Positions 17,541-26,056 of a DNA stretch of 64,000 nucleotides are shown here, in pieces. Numbering within the stretch: the first letter of the stretch is position 1; the number at the start of each line of letters is the position of its first letter. Origin of the DNA: Flavobacteriaceae bacterium (GTDB taxonomy: Bacteria > Bacteroidota > Bacteroidia > Flavobacteriales > Flavobacteriaceae); NCBI GenBank assembly GCA_947453195.1, contig CANGFO010000009.1, positions 1 through 64,000 of the forward strand. The letters are read 5' to 3'. The notes under the pieces are model-generated. The model was not told the DNA's origin. It ran no database searches and saw nothing but the letters and a program-made list of their open reading frames with translations. Made by a program: the position numbers and the translations under genes.

Positions 17541-18002
17541 TTATTTACTCTGGTTTAAGTTTTTCAGAACCTCCATCGCCTTTTCTATATGAATAGCACT
17601 TGAAACACTATTGAAGATTAAGCGAATTATTCCGTTTTGATCTATAACATAAGTCTGTCTTCCTGGTAAAAAAATGAATGAATTTGGAACTCCGAATAAC
17701 TTTCTCAACTTTTTATCTGCATCCGAAAGCAAGATAAATGGAAGTTGGTATTTACTTTTAAATTTAATATGAGAAGTAACTGAATCGGCACTTATACCAA
17801 TAACCTCAGCTCCTAGGTCTTTAAAAATTTGGTAATTATCTCTAAAACTACATGCTTGAGCAGTACAGCCCGGGGTGTTGTCTTTTGGATAAAAATAAAT
17901 CACCACAGGTTGTTTTCCAATTATGTCATTACTTTCAAATGATTCGCCATTGGTGTCTTTGGCAATAAAATTTGGCAGTTTATCGCCTACTTGTAGTGCC
18001 AT
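17541..18002 (-). CDS. Thioredoxin-dependent peroxiredoxin, BCP/PrxQ type
   Basis: A 153-residue atypical two-Cys peroxiredoxin that reduces hydroperoxides using thioredoxin. Peroxidatic Cys46 and resolving Cys51 lie in the PrxQ pattern TPGCTAQAC, preceded by FYPKDNTPG. The thioredoxin fold continues with GISADSVTSHIKFKSKYQLPF and a LPGRQTYVIDQNG strand. No signal peptide, so cytoplasmic. The ATG lies one base after the queD stop, indicating tight coupling in the operon. Confidence 0.94.
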   Translation of the reverse strand: MALQVGDKLPNFIAKDTNGESFESNDIIGKQPVVIYFYPKDNTPGCTAQACSFRDNYQIFKDLGAEVIGISADSVTSHIKFKSKYQLPFILLSDADKKLRKLFGVPNSFIFLPGRQTYVIDQNGIIRLIFNSVSSAIHIEKAMEVLKNLNQSK

Positions 18003-18003
18003 T

Positions 18004-18414
18004 TTAGTTTCCTTTATAGGTTACAAAATTTCTTGGCGTCTCATACAATACCACCTCCAAATCTTTAGTAGCATCAATATGTTTTCGAAGTTTATTCCAA
18101 ATAACAACAGCAATATTCTCAGCAGTAGGATTCAAATCTGCAAAATCGGGCACATCTAAATTTAGATTTTTATGATCAAAAGCGTTTTCAATATGCTCTT
18201 TTATTAAATCAGAAAGGATTTTTACATCAATAACAAAACCTGTTTCTGAATCAATTTCACCAGTAACTGATACAATTAATTCGTAATTGTGTCCATGAAA
18301 ATTTGGGTTATTGCATTTTCCGAAAACAGCATCATTCTTTTCATGAGACCAATCTTTACGATACAATCGATGCGCTGCATTAAAATGTGCTTTTCTAGAA
18401 ACAGTTACTAACAT
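18004..18414 (-). CDS. queD: 6-carboxytetrahydropterin synthase QueD
   Basis: A 136-residue 6-pyruvoyl-tetrahydropterin-synthase-family enzyme converting dihydroneopterin triphosphate to 6-carboxytetrahydropterin, the first dedicated step to queuosine. Zinc ligands His15 (HFNAAHRL), His40 and His42 (NFHGHNYEL) are visible, with the catalytic Cys34 in FGKCNNPNF. It is flanked by idi (15-base gap) and the peroxiredoxin (1-base gap). The downstream tRNA-modifying Tgt is encoded at 11199-12329, so both ends of the pathway are in this window. Confidence 0.95.
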   Translation of the reverse strand: MLVTVSRKAHFNAAHRLYRKDWSHEKNDAVFGKCNNPNFHGHNYELIVSVTGEIDSETGFVIDVKILSDLIKEHIENAFDHKNLNLDVPDFADLNPTAENIAVVIWNKLRKHIDATKDLEVVLYETPRNFVTYKGN

Positions 18415-18429
18415 GGGTTTTGTTTTTCT

Positions 18430-18957
18430 TTAAATTTTATGATCTTCGAGGTAATGATAAAATTCGTCAAAAATTATCTTAAACCAAACGGTATATATTT
18501 CAGGATTTTGCTTCATGTCGTTTTTCACGTCTTCAATACCCATCCACTTCCAACTTTCTACTTCTTCTGTATTTATTTTAGGCTCTTCGTTATAATATCC
18601 AATCATTACATGATCTAATTCATGTTCTGTCAAACCATTATCAAAAGGTGCTTTATAAATAAAATGAAACAACTCTTTCAGTTTGGCTGCAAAACCCATT
18701 TCTTCCATTAACCTTCTAGTACCGGCTTCAATATTAGTTTCTCCTGCACGCTGGTGACTGCAACAAGTATTGGTCCAAAGTAACGGCGAATGGTATTTGT
18801 GATGCGCTCGTTGTTGCAACATGATTTCGTTTTTACTATTCAAAATAAAAACCGAAAAAGCACGGTGTAAAACTGCTTTTTCATGCGCTTCCAATTTGTT
18901 CATCAGCCCAATTGGCTCATCCTTTTCGTTTACTAATATTACTTGTTCTTCTTTCAT
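18430..18957 (-). CDS. idi: Isopentenyl-diphosphate delta-isomerase, type 1
   Basis: About 175 residues from the ATG at 18957. It interconverts isopentenyl and dimethylallyl diphosphate for isoprenoid synthesis (quinones, carotenoids, undecaprenyl phosphate). The Nudix-like fold has catalytic Cys in WTNTCCSH (second Cys, aligned with E. coli Cys67), the metal-binding His after it, and Glu in TEHELDHV (aligned with E. coli Glu116). An ATG at 18966 is in frame, but the -7 box at 18975-18982 puts the transcription start almost on it, so the second ATG is preferred. First gene of a four-gene operon. Confidence 0.95.
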   Translation of the reverse strand: MKEEQVILVNEKDEPIGLMNKLEAHEKAVLHRAFSVFILNSKNEIMLQQRAHHKYHSPLLWTNTCCSHQRAGETNIEAGTRRLMEEMGFAAKLKELFHFIYKAPFDNGLTEHELDHVMIGYYNEEPKINTEEVESWKWMGIEDVKNDMKQNPEIYTVWFKIIFDEFYHYLEDHKI

Positions 18958-18974
18958 GGAAATCATATTCAGGT

Positions 18975-18982
18975 CAAAAATA
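18975..18982 (-). promoter_or_regulatory. -7 box TATTTTTG for the idi-queD-prx-manA operon
   Basis: An exact TAnnTTTG on the minus strand. The predicted transcription start is about 18969, immediately before the first idi ATG. Confidence 0.65.
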
Positions 18983-19091
18983 CAAAAAAAGAAATGGTAG
19001 AGAATTTTTTAATTGAATCAACAACCGTTAAACTTTCCTTAAAGATGGAATATTATAACAGAAATTGGAATTTTGTAAACTTTTCCTGTTG

Positions 19092-19099
19092 TAGATTTG
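19092..19099 (+). promoter_or_regulatory. -7 box TAGATTTG for msrBA
   Basis: An exact TAnnTTTG 25 bases before the ATG, with TTTG at 19072-19075 as a possible -33 element (16-base spacing). Divergent to the idi promoter. Confidence 0.7.
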
Positions 19100-19124
19100 T
19101 ATTAGAAATTAAATTTAGCGAATT

Positions 19125-20231
19125 ATGAAATACACAATACTAATTTGGATCGTACTTCCACTAATAGTGCTAAATGCTTGTGGCCAATCGTATAAAAAAA
19201 TAGAAACAAAAAACAATTCAACTGCTATGGAAAATGTCATAACTAAACCAGAAAATCCATATTATTCAAATACCGATACCAGCAAACTTACCGTTTCGGA
19301 TGCCGAATGGAAGAAAGTACTTTCGCCAGATTTATATGCTGTAGCACGAGAAGCCGACACTGAAAGAGCATTTACAGGCACCATGTGGAATTCGGAAACA
19401 AAAGGAACTTATTATTGCGCTGCTTGTGGCTATAAATTATTTAAATCCAATCAAAAATTCACTAGCAGCTGTGGTTGGCCTAGTTTTTTTGAACAACAAA
19501 ATAAAGAAAGTATCACATTTAAAGCAGATAATTCTTACGGTATGCAACGAGTTGAGGCGCTTTGCGGAAGATGCAACAGCCACTTAGGGCACTTATTTGA
19601 TGATGGACCTGCTCCTACTGGAAAACGCTATTGCATGAATGCCATTTCCTTAGATTTTGTACCTGACTCTATTGCTAACGAATCAAAAGGTAATCTTGAA
19701 ACAATAGTTTTAGGAGGAGGTTGCTATTGGTGTGTGGAAGCAGTGTATGAAAATTTACAAGGAGTAAAAAGTGTATATTCAGGGTTTGCTGGAGGAACAG
19801 TTGAAAACCCAAGTTATGAAGAAGTATGCACCGGTAGAACTGGAGCTGCTGAAGTAGTTGAAATCACTTATGATAAATCAATTACCAATTTGGATGAAAT
19901 TTTCAAAGTATTTTTTACGGTTCACGATCCAACAACGCTTAACCGCCAAGGTGCTGATGTAGGAACTCAATATCGTTCGGTAATTTTTTACAAAAATGAA
20001 GATCAAAAAAAGGCAGCTCAAAGTATCATTGATGAGTTAAACGCTTCAAAGGTATATTCAAGTAAAATTGTAACGACTCTAGAGCCTTTCATAAAATTCT
20101 ATAAAGCGGAAGAATACCATCAAAATTATTATGAAAACAATAAAGACAAACCTTATTGTCAAATGGTAATTCAACCAAAGATTGAAAAATTCGAAAAGGT
20201 ATTTAAAGATCGCTTGAAAAAGAGCTATTAA
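19125..20231 (+). CDS. msrBA: Lipoprotein MsrB-MsrA fusion, peptide methionine sulfoxide reductase
   Basis: A 368-residue bifunctional repair enzyme. A lipoprotein signal with LNAC lipobox (Cys19) precedes an MsrB domain (about 45-180) and an MsrA domain (about 193-360). MsrB: zinc cysteines 98, 101, 147 and 150 (CAAC, CGRC) and catalytic Cys170 in RYCMN, reducing Met-R-sulfoxide. MsrA: catalytic Cys200 in GGGCYWC, reducing Met-S-sulfoxide, with GTQYRSVIFY and EEYHQNYYENN. The lipobox places repair in the periplasm, membrane anchored. The B-A order is the reverse of the Neisseria PilB-type A-B fusions. The stop overlaps the stop of the convergent gene by 3 bases. Confidence 0.95.
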   Translation: MKYTILIWIVLPLIVLNACGQSYKKIETKNNSTAMENVITKPENPYYSNTDTSKLTVSDAEWKKVLSPDLYAVAREADTERAFTGTMWNSETKGTYYCAACGYKLFKSNQKFTSSCGWPSFFEQQNKESITFKADNSYGMQRVEALCGRCNSHLGHLFDDGPAPTGKRYCMNAISLDFVPDSIANESKGNLETIVLGGGCYWCVEAVYENLQGVKSVYSGFAGGTVENPSYEEVCTGRTGAAEVVEITYDKSITNLDEIFKVFFTVHDPTTLNRQGADVGTQYRSVIFYKNEDQKKAAQSIIDELNASKVYSSKIVTTLEPFIKFYKAEEYHQNYYENNKDKPYCQMVIQPKIEKFEKVFKDRLKKSY

Positions 20232-21793
20232 GAAACAGAAAGTACCTCAGCAATTTTCAAAGCACATTTTTCTCCGTCAATGGCAGCAGAAATAATTCCG
20301 CCGGCATATCCTGCTCCTTCACCACAAGGATACAATCCATTAATTTGCAGATGCTGTAATGTTTCATTGTCACGAGGAATTCGAACAGGAGATGAAGTTC
20401 TACTTTCGGGAGCATGTAAAATGGCTTCATTGGTTAAATAACCACGCATGGATTTTCCAAATTCCTTAAAACCTTCTCGCATAATTTGTGACAAAAACCC
20501 CGGAAAAACATCTCCCATTTCAACAGAAGTTGTACCGGGAACATAGGATGTTTTAGGAATATCTGCAGATATTTTATTTTGAGTAAAATCCACCATTCTT
20601 TGCGCTGGAACTTTTTGGGTACCACCTGCCAATTGCCATGCTTTTTGTTCAATTGCTTTTTGAAATTCCATTCCGGCTAGAGCACCAAACTTGGCAAAAG
20701 GCTTAAAGTCTTCCAGTTTTAATTCGACAACAATTCCTGAATTGGCAGTTCTTTGATCCCTTTTAGATGGAGACCAACCGTTGGTAACCACTTCACCCGG
20801 ACTTGTTGCACATGGCGCAATCACACCACCAGGACACATACAAAAAGAATACATCCCACGACCATTTACTTGCTTCACTATAGAATAAGGTGCTGGAGGC
20901 AAATAGTCTCCACGAAAATCGCAAGAATATTGAATGCTGTCAATTAATTCTTGTTGGTGTTCAGCTCGAACTCCAAGCGCAAACGGCTTAGCTTCGATAA
21001 AAATCTTCTTTCTATCTAATAATTCAAAAATATCACGAGCGGAATGACCGGTTGCCAAAATCACATTATTTGCAGAAAGGATATCCCCATTTTGGGTTAC
21101 CACTCCCTGCATTTCATTTTTTGAAATAACAAAATCGGTGACGCGAGTTTCGAACAAAACTTGACCTCCACATTCGACTATTTTTTCACGAATATCTTGA
21201 ATTATCTGAGGTAATTTATTAGTTCCAATATGCGGATGCGCTTCTACTAAAATATCTGGCGAAGCACCAAAACCAACAAGTAAATTCAGAATTCGATCCA
21301 CATCGCCTCGCTTTTTGGAACGAGTATATAATTTTCCATCCGAATAAGTTCCGGCACCTCCTTCTCCAAAGCAATAATTGGAATCCTCATCAACAATATG
21401 TTCAATATTGAGTGCTTTTAAATCCCTGCGGCGTGCTCTAACTTCTTTACCTCGTTCTAAAACAATTGGTTTTAATCCCAATTCAATTAACTGCAATGCT
21501 GCAAAAAGTCCGGCAGGCCCAGCGCCTATTACAATTACTTCTTGAGAATTGGTTACATTTTTATAATCGGGAAGTTCAAAATTAATTTCTTTAAAATCGT
21601 CGTCAATAAAATAAACGACTGCTTTGATATTAATTTTAATTGCTTTTTGACGGGCGTCAATTGAGCGTTTTAAAACCACCACTTTCTGAATTTCCTCAGA
21701 CGCTACATGAAGCAACTTAGCCGCATGATCTTTAAGTAAAGATTCATTTGCAGCAATTTCTGGAGCAACTTGGGTTTGTATATCGCGTGGCAT
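20228..21793 (-). CDS. FAD-dependent oxidoreductase, COG2509 type
   Basis: A 521-residue flavoprotein of the family often called uncharacterised FAD-dependent dehydrogenase. An N-terminal domain (about 1-80, with KRSIDARQK) precedes the FAD-binding Rossmann motif VIGAGPAGLFAAL (88-100). GEGGAGTYSDGKLYTR follows, then ILATGHSARD and a C-terminal GEGAGYAGGI FAD-binding segment. The substrate is not known for the family. It is convergent and overlapping with msrBA, and has its own -7 box (21827-21834). Confidence 0.9.
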   Translation of the reverse strand: MPRDIQTQVAPEIAANESLLKDHAAKLLHVASEEIQKVVVLKRSIDARQKAIKINIKAVVYFIDDDFKEINFELPDYKNVTNSQEVIVIGAGPAGLFAALQLIELGLKPIVLERGKEVRARRRDLKALNIEHIVDEDSNYCFGEGGAGTYSDGKLYTRSKKRGDVDRILNLLVGFGASPDILVEAHPHIGTNKLPQIIQDIREKIVECGGQVLFETRVTDFVISKNEMQGVVTQNGDILSANNVILATGHSARDIFELLDRKKIFIEAKPFALGVRAEHQQELIDSIQYSCDFRGDYLPPAPYSIVKQVNGRGMYSFCMCPGGVIAPCATSPGEVVTNGWSPSKRDQRTANSGIVVELKLEDFKPFAKFGALAGMEFQKAIEQKAWQLAGGTQKVPAQRMVDFTQNKISADIPKTSYVPGTTSVEMGDVFPGFLSQIMREGFKEFGKSMRGYLTNEAILHAPESRTSSPVRIPRDNETLQHLQINGLYPCGEGAGYAGGIISAAIDGEKCALKIAEVLSVS

Positions 21794-21826
21794 AATTGGT
21801 TTTTTGCAAACTTAATTTAATTTCGG

Positions 21827-21834
21827 CAAAATTA
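21827..21834 (-). promoter_or_regulatory. -7 box TAATTTTG for the COG2509 gene
   Basis: An exact TAnnTTTG on the minus strand, 34 bases before the ATG and just downstream of the terminator of the preceding gene. Confidence 0.6.
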
Positions 21835-21840
21835 AAGCAT

Positions 21841-21872
21841 AAAAAAAGGTTTAGCCTAAACTAAACCTTTTT
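21841..21872 (-). terminator. Terminator after the T9SS-secreted protein gene
   Basis: A 13-bp perfect stem (21841-21853 with 21860-21872), with A and T runs on both flanks. Confidence 0.88.
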
Positions 21873-21890
21873 TAAACGATTATAATCGAA

Positions 21891-23411
21891 TTATTTTTTA
21901 ATGAATTTGAAGTTTTTCACCTCATCATTCACTTGAATTTTCACAAAATACAATCCGGTTTGTAATTCAGAAACTGAAATAGTTTGAATTGAATTTTGAG
22001 AATTTATTTCTTTTACTAATGCACCACTTATTGAATATATAGAAACATTAGAAACATAATAATTAGATGTGTTTTCAATATTCAACATTTCAGAAACCGG
22101 GTTTGGAAATAACTTGATTGAGTTTTCAATTGAATTAGAATCTGTTGCTAGAATGTTAAACGGATCAATATAGTCTGCAACGCCGTTACTGTTTGTATCA
22201 TCATTTGCAGGATTACCATCGCCATTATAATCTTCCATAAAAGTCAATACTCCATCACCGTCATCATCATTGTCTAAATAATTAGGTTTACCATCATTAT
22301 CCGTATCCATTAATATAGAAGCATTTTTGGTAGTAAATACATATTCTACGCTTGTCAATACTAAATCGCCGTCATCGTCATTATCTAAATAATTTGGCAA
22401 TCCATCCATATCGGTATCATCATTAGCGAGATTGGTATCGTTGTTTGGATCTTCCAATCCAGTAGCAACTGTATCAGTATCTAAATCAATAGAACAATCA
22501 ATAACTGTCAATACAATCGATTTTACCATTCCGTTCATCATGGTATAAATTGTTTGCGGACTAGTTAAATTAGTATAAGTCAGTCCAGAAATAGGGTTAG
22601 ATTGGGTTTGCAAATCAGTTAACGTTGCATAAAAAGTCAACGGTAATGTAGCACTTGGAGCTAAATCATTTTGAACTACTTGTAGGTTAAAATCTTCTAT
22701 ACCATCAGAATTACCGTCACATTTTACATATTGATAGTCGCCTACAGTATATCCTGAACGAGCAAATCTCCATCCTTCATGGTATGCTATCCATGCTCCG
22801 GTATTTCTTCCTGGTGCTGTAATAGCTGTTGTGCCTGCCAAGTTAATTAATCCAGTAACTGCATTACCACTGTTCCAAGTAGAACAAATTTGCTTATCGA
22901 TTAATTGAACATCAATTATACTTTTTGATTCATATAGAATCATTTGAAATGTACTATGGGCAGTTGTTGAGCAGTTAAAATGAGCATTGTTATTAAATAC
23001 TACTACAAATTTTCTATATGGCGCCGTACCATATATTCCATAACTAATGTACCCCTGTCCGTTATTATCATACATGTCATGATAACATCCTAAAATGGAA
23101 TTTTTTACCGGAAAATTGGCGTCTGGAATTACCTGATTGAAAGACCATGGAGAAAATTGATTGGCAGTTGTAGTTCTAAAATCGATATAACCATTGGTAC
23201 TTACCACAATTTGATTGTAGGTCACTCCATAAAAATCGAAGTTAAAAGGTAATTGAATGACATTTGAATTAATATCATCTTGAGTCCCTTGAACTGGAAG
23301 GGTTGCTGTAAATTGCTGAAAAGGAATTGGGCTTACTGAGTAATTAGATTGTCCGAAAGAAATTTGGCAAAATAACACGAAAACTAAAGCTAAAATGTAG
23401 TTTTTTATCAT
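21891..23411 (-). CDS. Secreted protein with thrombospondin type 3 repeats and T9SS type A sorting domain
   Basis: A 506-residue extracellular or cell-surface protein. A signal peptide (1-20, ending SFGQ) is followed by a beta-rich N-terminal domain (about 25-215) of the kind seen in large flavobacterial adhesins, containing NGYIDFRT and aromatic-rich strands. TSP3-like Asp-rich calcium-binding repeats span roughly 310-415 (DTDMDGLPNYLDNDDDGD, DTDNDGKPNYLDNDDDGDG). A type IX secretion sorting domain forms the C-terminus (about 432-506, LFPNPVSEMLNIEN and FVKIQVNDEVKNFKFIKK). It depends on the Por/Spr secretion machinery. No enzymatic domain was recognised. Monocistronic, with its own promoter and terminator. 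Confidence 0.9.
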   Translation of the reverse strand: MIKNYILALVFVLFCQISFGQSNYSVSPIPFQQFTATLPVQGTQDDINSNVIQLPFNFDFYGVTYNQIVVSTNGYIDFRTTTANQFSPWSFNQVIPDANFPVKNSILGCYHDMYDNNGQGYISYGIYGTAPYRKFVVVFNNNAHFNCSTTAHSTFQMILYESKSIIDVQLIDKQICSTWNSGNAVTGLINLAGTTAITAPGRNTGAWIAYHEGWRFARSGYTVGDYQYVKCDGNSDGIEDFNLQVVQNDLAPSATLPLTFYATLTDLQTQSNPISGLTYTNLTSPQTIYTMMNGMVKSIVLTVIDCSIDLDTDTVATGLEDPNNDTNLANDDTDMDGLPNYLDNDDDGDLVLTSVEYVFTTKNASILMDTDNDGKPNYLDNDDDGDGVLTFMEDYNGDGNPANDDTNSNGVADYIDPFNILATDSNSIENSIKLFPNPVSEMLNIENTSNYYVSNVSIYSISGALVKEINSQNSIQTISVSELQTGLYFVKIQVNDEVKNFKFIKK

Positions 23412-23444
23412 AATATTTGTAGTTAATTAATAAAAATTTAAAAA

Positions 23445-23452
23445 CAAATATA
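23445..23452 (-). promoter_or_regulatory. -7 box TATATTTG for the T9SS-secreted protein gene
   Basis: An exact TAnnTTTG on the minus strand, 34 bases before the ATG. Confidence 0.65.
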
Positions 23453-23493
23453 CACATTATTCTTAATTAGCTGATTTACAAGAAAAAACACCA

Positions 23494-23730
23494 ATGGAGA
23501 AAATTAAACTAATATGGGATTTTAGAGGACCAGATGCTGCTAAAATTGCTGAACATCATGAAATTCATTTAAAGGAATATATACAAATTGAAAAAACATC
23601 AGTAAACATAACAGGATATATGATCCTAAATGAAGTTTATGCTATTGCTTATATGGTCGTAGAAAAAAACGAAATGATACCTGTTCGAGATGCTTTAAAG
23701 CCGCATCGTGGAGAAATATATACTGAATAA
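23494..23730 (+). CDS. Small conserved hypothetical protein
   Basis: A 78-residue soluble protein without signal or membrane segment, starting KLIWDFRGPDAAKIAEHHEIHLKEY. It contains three His in the first half (EHHEIH) and a central hydrophobic strand pair (GYMILNEVYAIAYMVV). It looks like a compact alpha/beta protein conserved in flavobacteria, of unknown function. It is divergent from the T9SS gene and followed directly by a bidirectional terminator, so it is a single-gene unit. Confidence 0.82.
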   Translation: MEKIKLIWDFRGPDAAKIAEHHEIHLKEYIQIEKTSVNITGYMILNEVYAIAYMVVEKNEMIPVRDALKPHRGEIYTE

Positions 23731-23735
23731 ATTCT

Positions 23736-23771
23736 AAAAAAAATCCAAATTCTTCAATTTGGATTTTTTTG
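23736..23771. terminator. Bidirectional terminator between convergent genes
   Basis: A long stem (23736-23751 with 23756-23771) around loop CTTC, with A and T runs on either side. It serves the small plus-strand gene and recQ on the minus strand. Confidence 0.88.
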
Positions 23772-23774
23772 TTT

Positions 23775-25970
23775 TTAATTCGCTACTTCGCTTATGAATT
23801 TGATTCGCATCAATCGCAATTCTTCAATATCATAATCTCCATCGAATTCTTTCAGCGCATCTTCGATATTATCGGATTCCGAATCCATAAAATAATCGTG
23901 AATTTCTTCTTGCTGATCTTCATCTAGCATTTCATCAATCCAGTATTTAATATTTAATTTAGTTCCCGAATTTACAATTTGCTCCATTTCTTTAAGCAAA
24001 TCCTCCATGTTCATTCCTTTTGCGGAAGCAATATCCTCAAGAGAAAGTTTGCGGTCAATATTTTGAATGATATATAATTTATTAACTGAATTAGCTCCTG
24101 TTGATTTTACAACTAAATCATCCGGTCTGATGATGTCATTATCTTCAACATACCTACTAATTAACTCAACAAATTCTGCACCATACTTTTTAGCTTTTCC
24201 TTCCCCAACACCATGAATGTTAATTAATTCTTCCATAGTAATGGGATACTTCAAGGCCATATCTTCAAGAGATGGGTCTTGAAAAACAACAAATGGCGGA
24301 ACCCCAATTTTCTTGGAAACTTTTTTTCTTAGGTCGCGCAACATAGCCATCAAGGCTTCATCGGCAGTTCCTGAAGATTTTGACGCAGTCACTATTGCTT
24401 CATCTTCTGCTTCATTGTATTCATGATCTTCCGACATCATAAATGAAGTTGGATTTTTAATAAAATCATGTCCTTTATCAGAAACTTTAATGATTCCGTA
24501 GGTTTCAATATCTTTTGTTAATAAGCCATCTACCAAAACTTGTCTAATCAAAGCCATCCAATAGCGTTCTTCTTGGTCATTTCCACAACCAAAAAAAGTT
24601 TGTGAATCGGTTCTATGCGCTTTTATGGTGGCGTTTACTCTTCCTATTAAGGTAAAAACAACCTCTTTTGATTTATATAAATACTTGGTATCTCTAACAA
24701 CTTCTAGTAATTTTTTGACATTATTTTGAGCTTCAATTTTTACTTTCGGATTGCGAACGTTATCGTCCATATCTGCTCCTTCTCCAGTTTCGCTGTCAAA
24801 TTCTTCTCCGAAATAATGCAATAAGAATTTACGACGAGACATGGATGTTTCGGCGTAAGCCACCACTTCTTGAAGTAATGCAAAACCAATTTCTTGTTCG
24901 GCTACGGGTTTACCCGACATGAATTTTTCTAACTTCTCAACATCTTTATAAGAGTAATAAGCCAAGCAATGTCCTTCACCTCCATCACGACCAGCACGAC
25001 CCGTTTCTTGATAATAACTTTCCAACGATTTTGGAATATCATGGTGAATTACAAAACGAACGTCTGGCTTGTCAATTCCCATTCCAAATGCAATAGTTGC
25101 GACCACTACATCTACATCTTCCATTAGGAACATATCTTGGTGTTTCGCACGGGTTTTAGCATCTAATCCTGCGTGATAGGGTACCGCACTGATTCCGTTT
25201 ACTTGCAAAACTTCGGCAATTGCCTCCACTTTTTTTCGGCTCAAGCAATAAATAATACCTGATTTTCCTTTATGTTGTTTGATAAATCGAATAATATCGG
25301 ATTCGATGTTTTTAGTTTTGGTGCGTACTTCGTAAAATAAATTAGGTCTATTAAAAGATGCTTTAAAAGTATTGGCATCCGACATATCTAAATTCTTCAG
25401 AATGTCTTCTTGCACTTTAGGTGTTGCGGTAGCAGTCAATCCAATTACAGGAACATCACCTAAGTGTTTTATTATGGTTCTTAAATTTCTATATTCTGGT
25501 CTAAAATCATGACCCCACTCCGAAATACAGTGCGCTTCATCAATAGCAATAAAAGAAATGGGCACCGATTTTAAAAAATCGATGTACTCTTCTTTAGTTA
25601 AAGACTCTGGCGCTACATAAAGCAGCTTGGTAACTCCAGAGGTTATGTCTTTTTTTACTTGATTGATTTCGGTTTTGGTTAATGAGGAATTCAATACGTG
25701 AGCAATTCCATCTTCTGAAGACACACTTCGAATGGCATCCACCTGATTTTTCATTAAGGCAATTAAAGGAGAAACTACAATGGCTGTCCCTTCTTGAATT
25801 AATGAAGGCAATTGGTAGCATAATGACTTACCTCCACCAGTAGGCATAATTACAAAAGTATTTTTCTTAGCAACAATACTTTTAATGACTTGCTCTTGCA
25901 ATCCTTTAAATTGATTGAAACCAAAATATCTTTTTAATTCTTTGTGTAGGTCAATTAGATTTGAATTCAT
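23775..25970 (-). CDS. recQ: ATP-dependent DNA helicase RecQ without the zinc-binding cysteines
   Basis: A 731-residue 3'-5' helicase for recombination and fork repair. The helicase core has Walker A MPTGGGKSLC (42-51), DEAH (144-147) and motif VI YYQETGRAGRDG. An RQC winged-helix region and an HRDC domain (about 555-635, with INIHGVGEGKAKKYG) follow, with a C-terminal acidic extension. Oddity: the RQC zinc site is absent. Ser378 replaces the first Cys (SMSRRKFLLHYFGE), and the usual CxNCDxC is replaced by a Gly/Asp-rich stretch without cysteine (ETGEGADMDDNVRNP, about 393-407). The fold around it is preserved, so this looks like a lineage variant rather than damage. Confidence 0.95.
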   Translation of the reverse strand: MNSNLIDLHKELKRYFGFNQFKGLQEQVIKSIVAKKNTFVIMPTGGGKSLCYQLPSLIQEGTAIVVSPLIALMKNQVDAIRSVSSEDGIAHVLNSSLTKTEINQVKKDITSGVTKLLYVAPESLTKEEYIDFLKSVPISFIAIDEAHCISEWGHDFRPEYRNLRTIIKHLGDVPVIGLTATATPKVQEDILKNLDMSDANTFKASFNRPNLFYEVRTKTKNIESDIIRFIKQHKGKSGIIYCLSRKKVEAIAEVLQVNGISAVPYHAGLDAKTRAKHQDMFLMEDVDVVVATIAFGMGIDKPDVRFVIHHDIPKSLESYYQETGRAGRDGGEGHCLAYYSYKDVEKLEKFMSGKPVAEQEIGFALLQEVVAYAETSMSRRKFLLHYFGEEFDSETGEGADMDDNVRNPKVKIEAQNNVKKLLEVVRDTKYLYKSKEVVFTLIGRVNATIKAHRTDSQTFFGCGNDQEERYWMALIRQVLVDGLLTKDIETYGIIKVSDKGHDFIKNPTSFMMSEDHEYNEAEDEAIVTASKSSGTADEALMAMLRDLRKKVSKKIGVPPFVVFQDPSLEDMALKYPITMEELINIHGVGEGKAKKYGAEFVELISRYVEDNDIIRPDDLVVKSTGANSVNKLYIIQNIDRKLSLEDIASAKGMNMEDLLKEMEQIVNSGTKLNIKYWIDEMLDEDQQEEIHDYFMDSESDNIEDALKEFDGDYDIEELRLMRIKFISEVAN

Positions 25971-25993
25971 TATTACTTAATAGTATTTTTACA

Positions 25994-26001
25994 TAAATTT
26001 G
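25994..26001 (+). promoter_or_regulatory. -7 box TAAATTTG for kdsD-tatC-CMD
   Basis: An exact TAnnTTTG about 55 bases upstream of the kdsD start codon. Confidence 0.6.
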
Positions 26002-26046
26002 CAAGGTTAAATATACAAAATACTTTTACTCATACAAACTTTATAA

Positions 26047-26054
26047 CAAATCTA
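26047..26054 (-). promoter_or_regulatory. Possible -7 box TAGATTTG for recQ
   Basis: An exact TAnnTTTG on the minus strand, 76 bases upstream of recQ. It would give divergent, overlapping transcription with the kdsD promoter. Confidence 0.45.
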
Positions 26055-26056
26055 TT

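Noticed and set aside
18967..19124. Small gene in the divergent idi/msrBA gap
   Set aside because: The 61-codon frames there cover both promoter boxes, lack a plausible start region and show no protein-like pattern.
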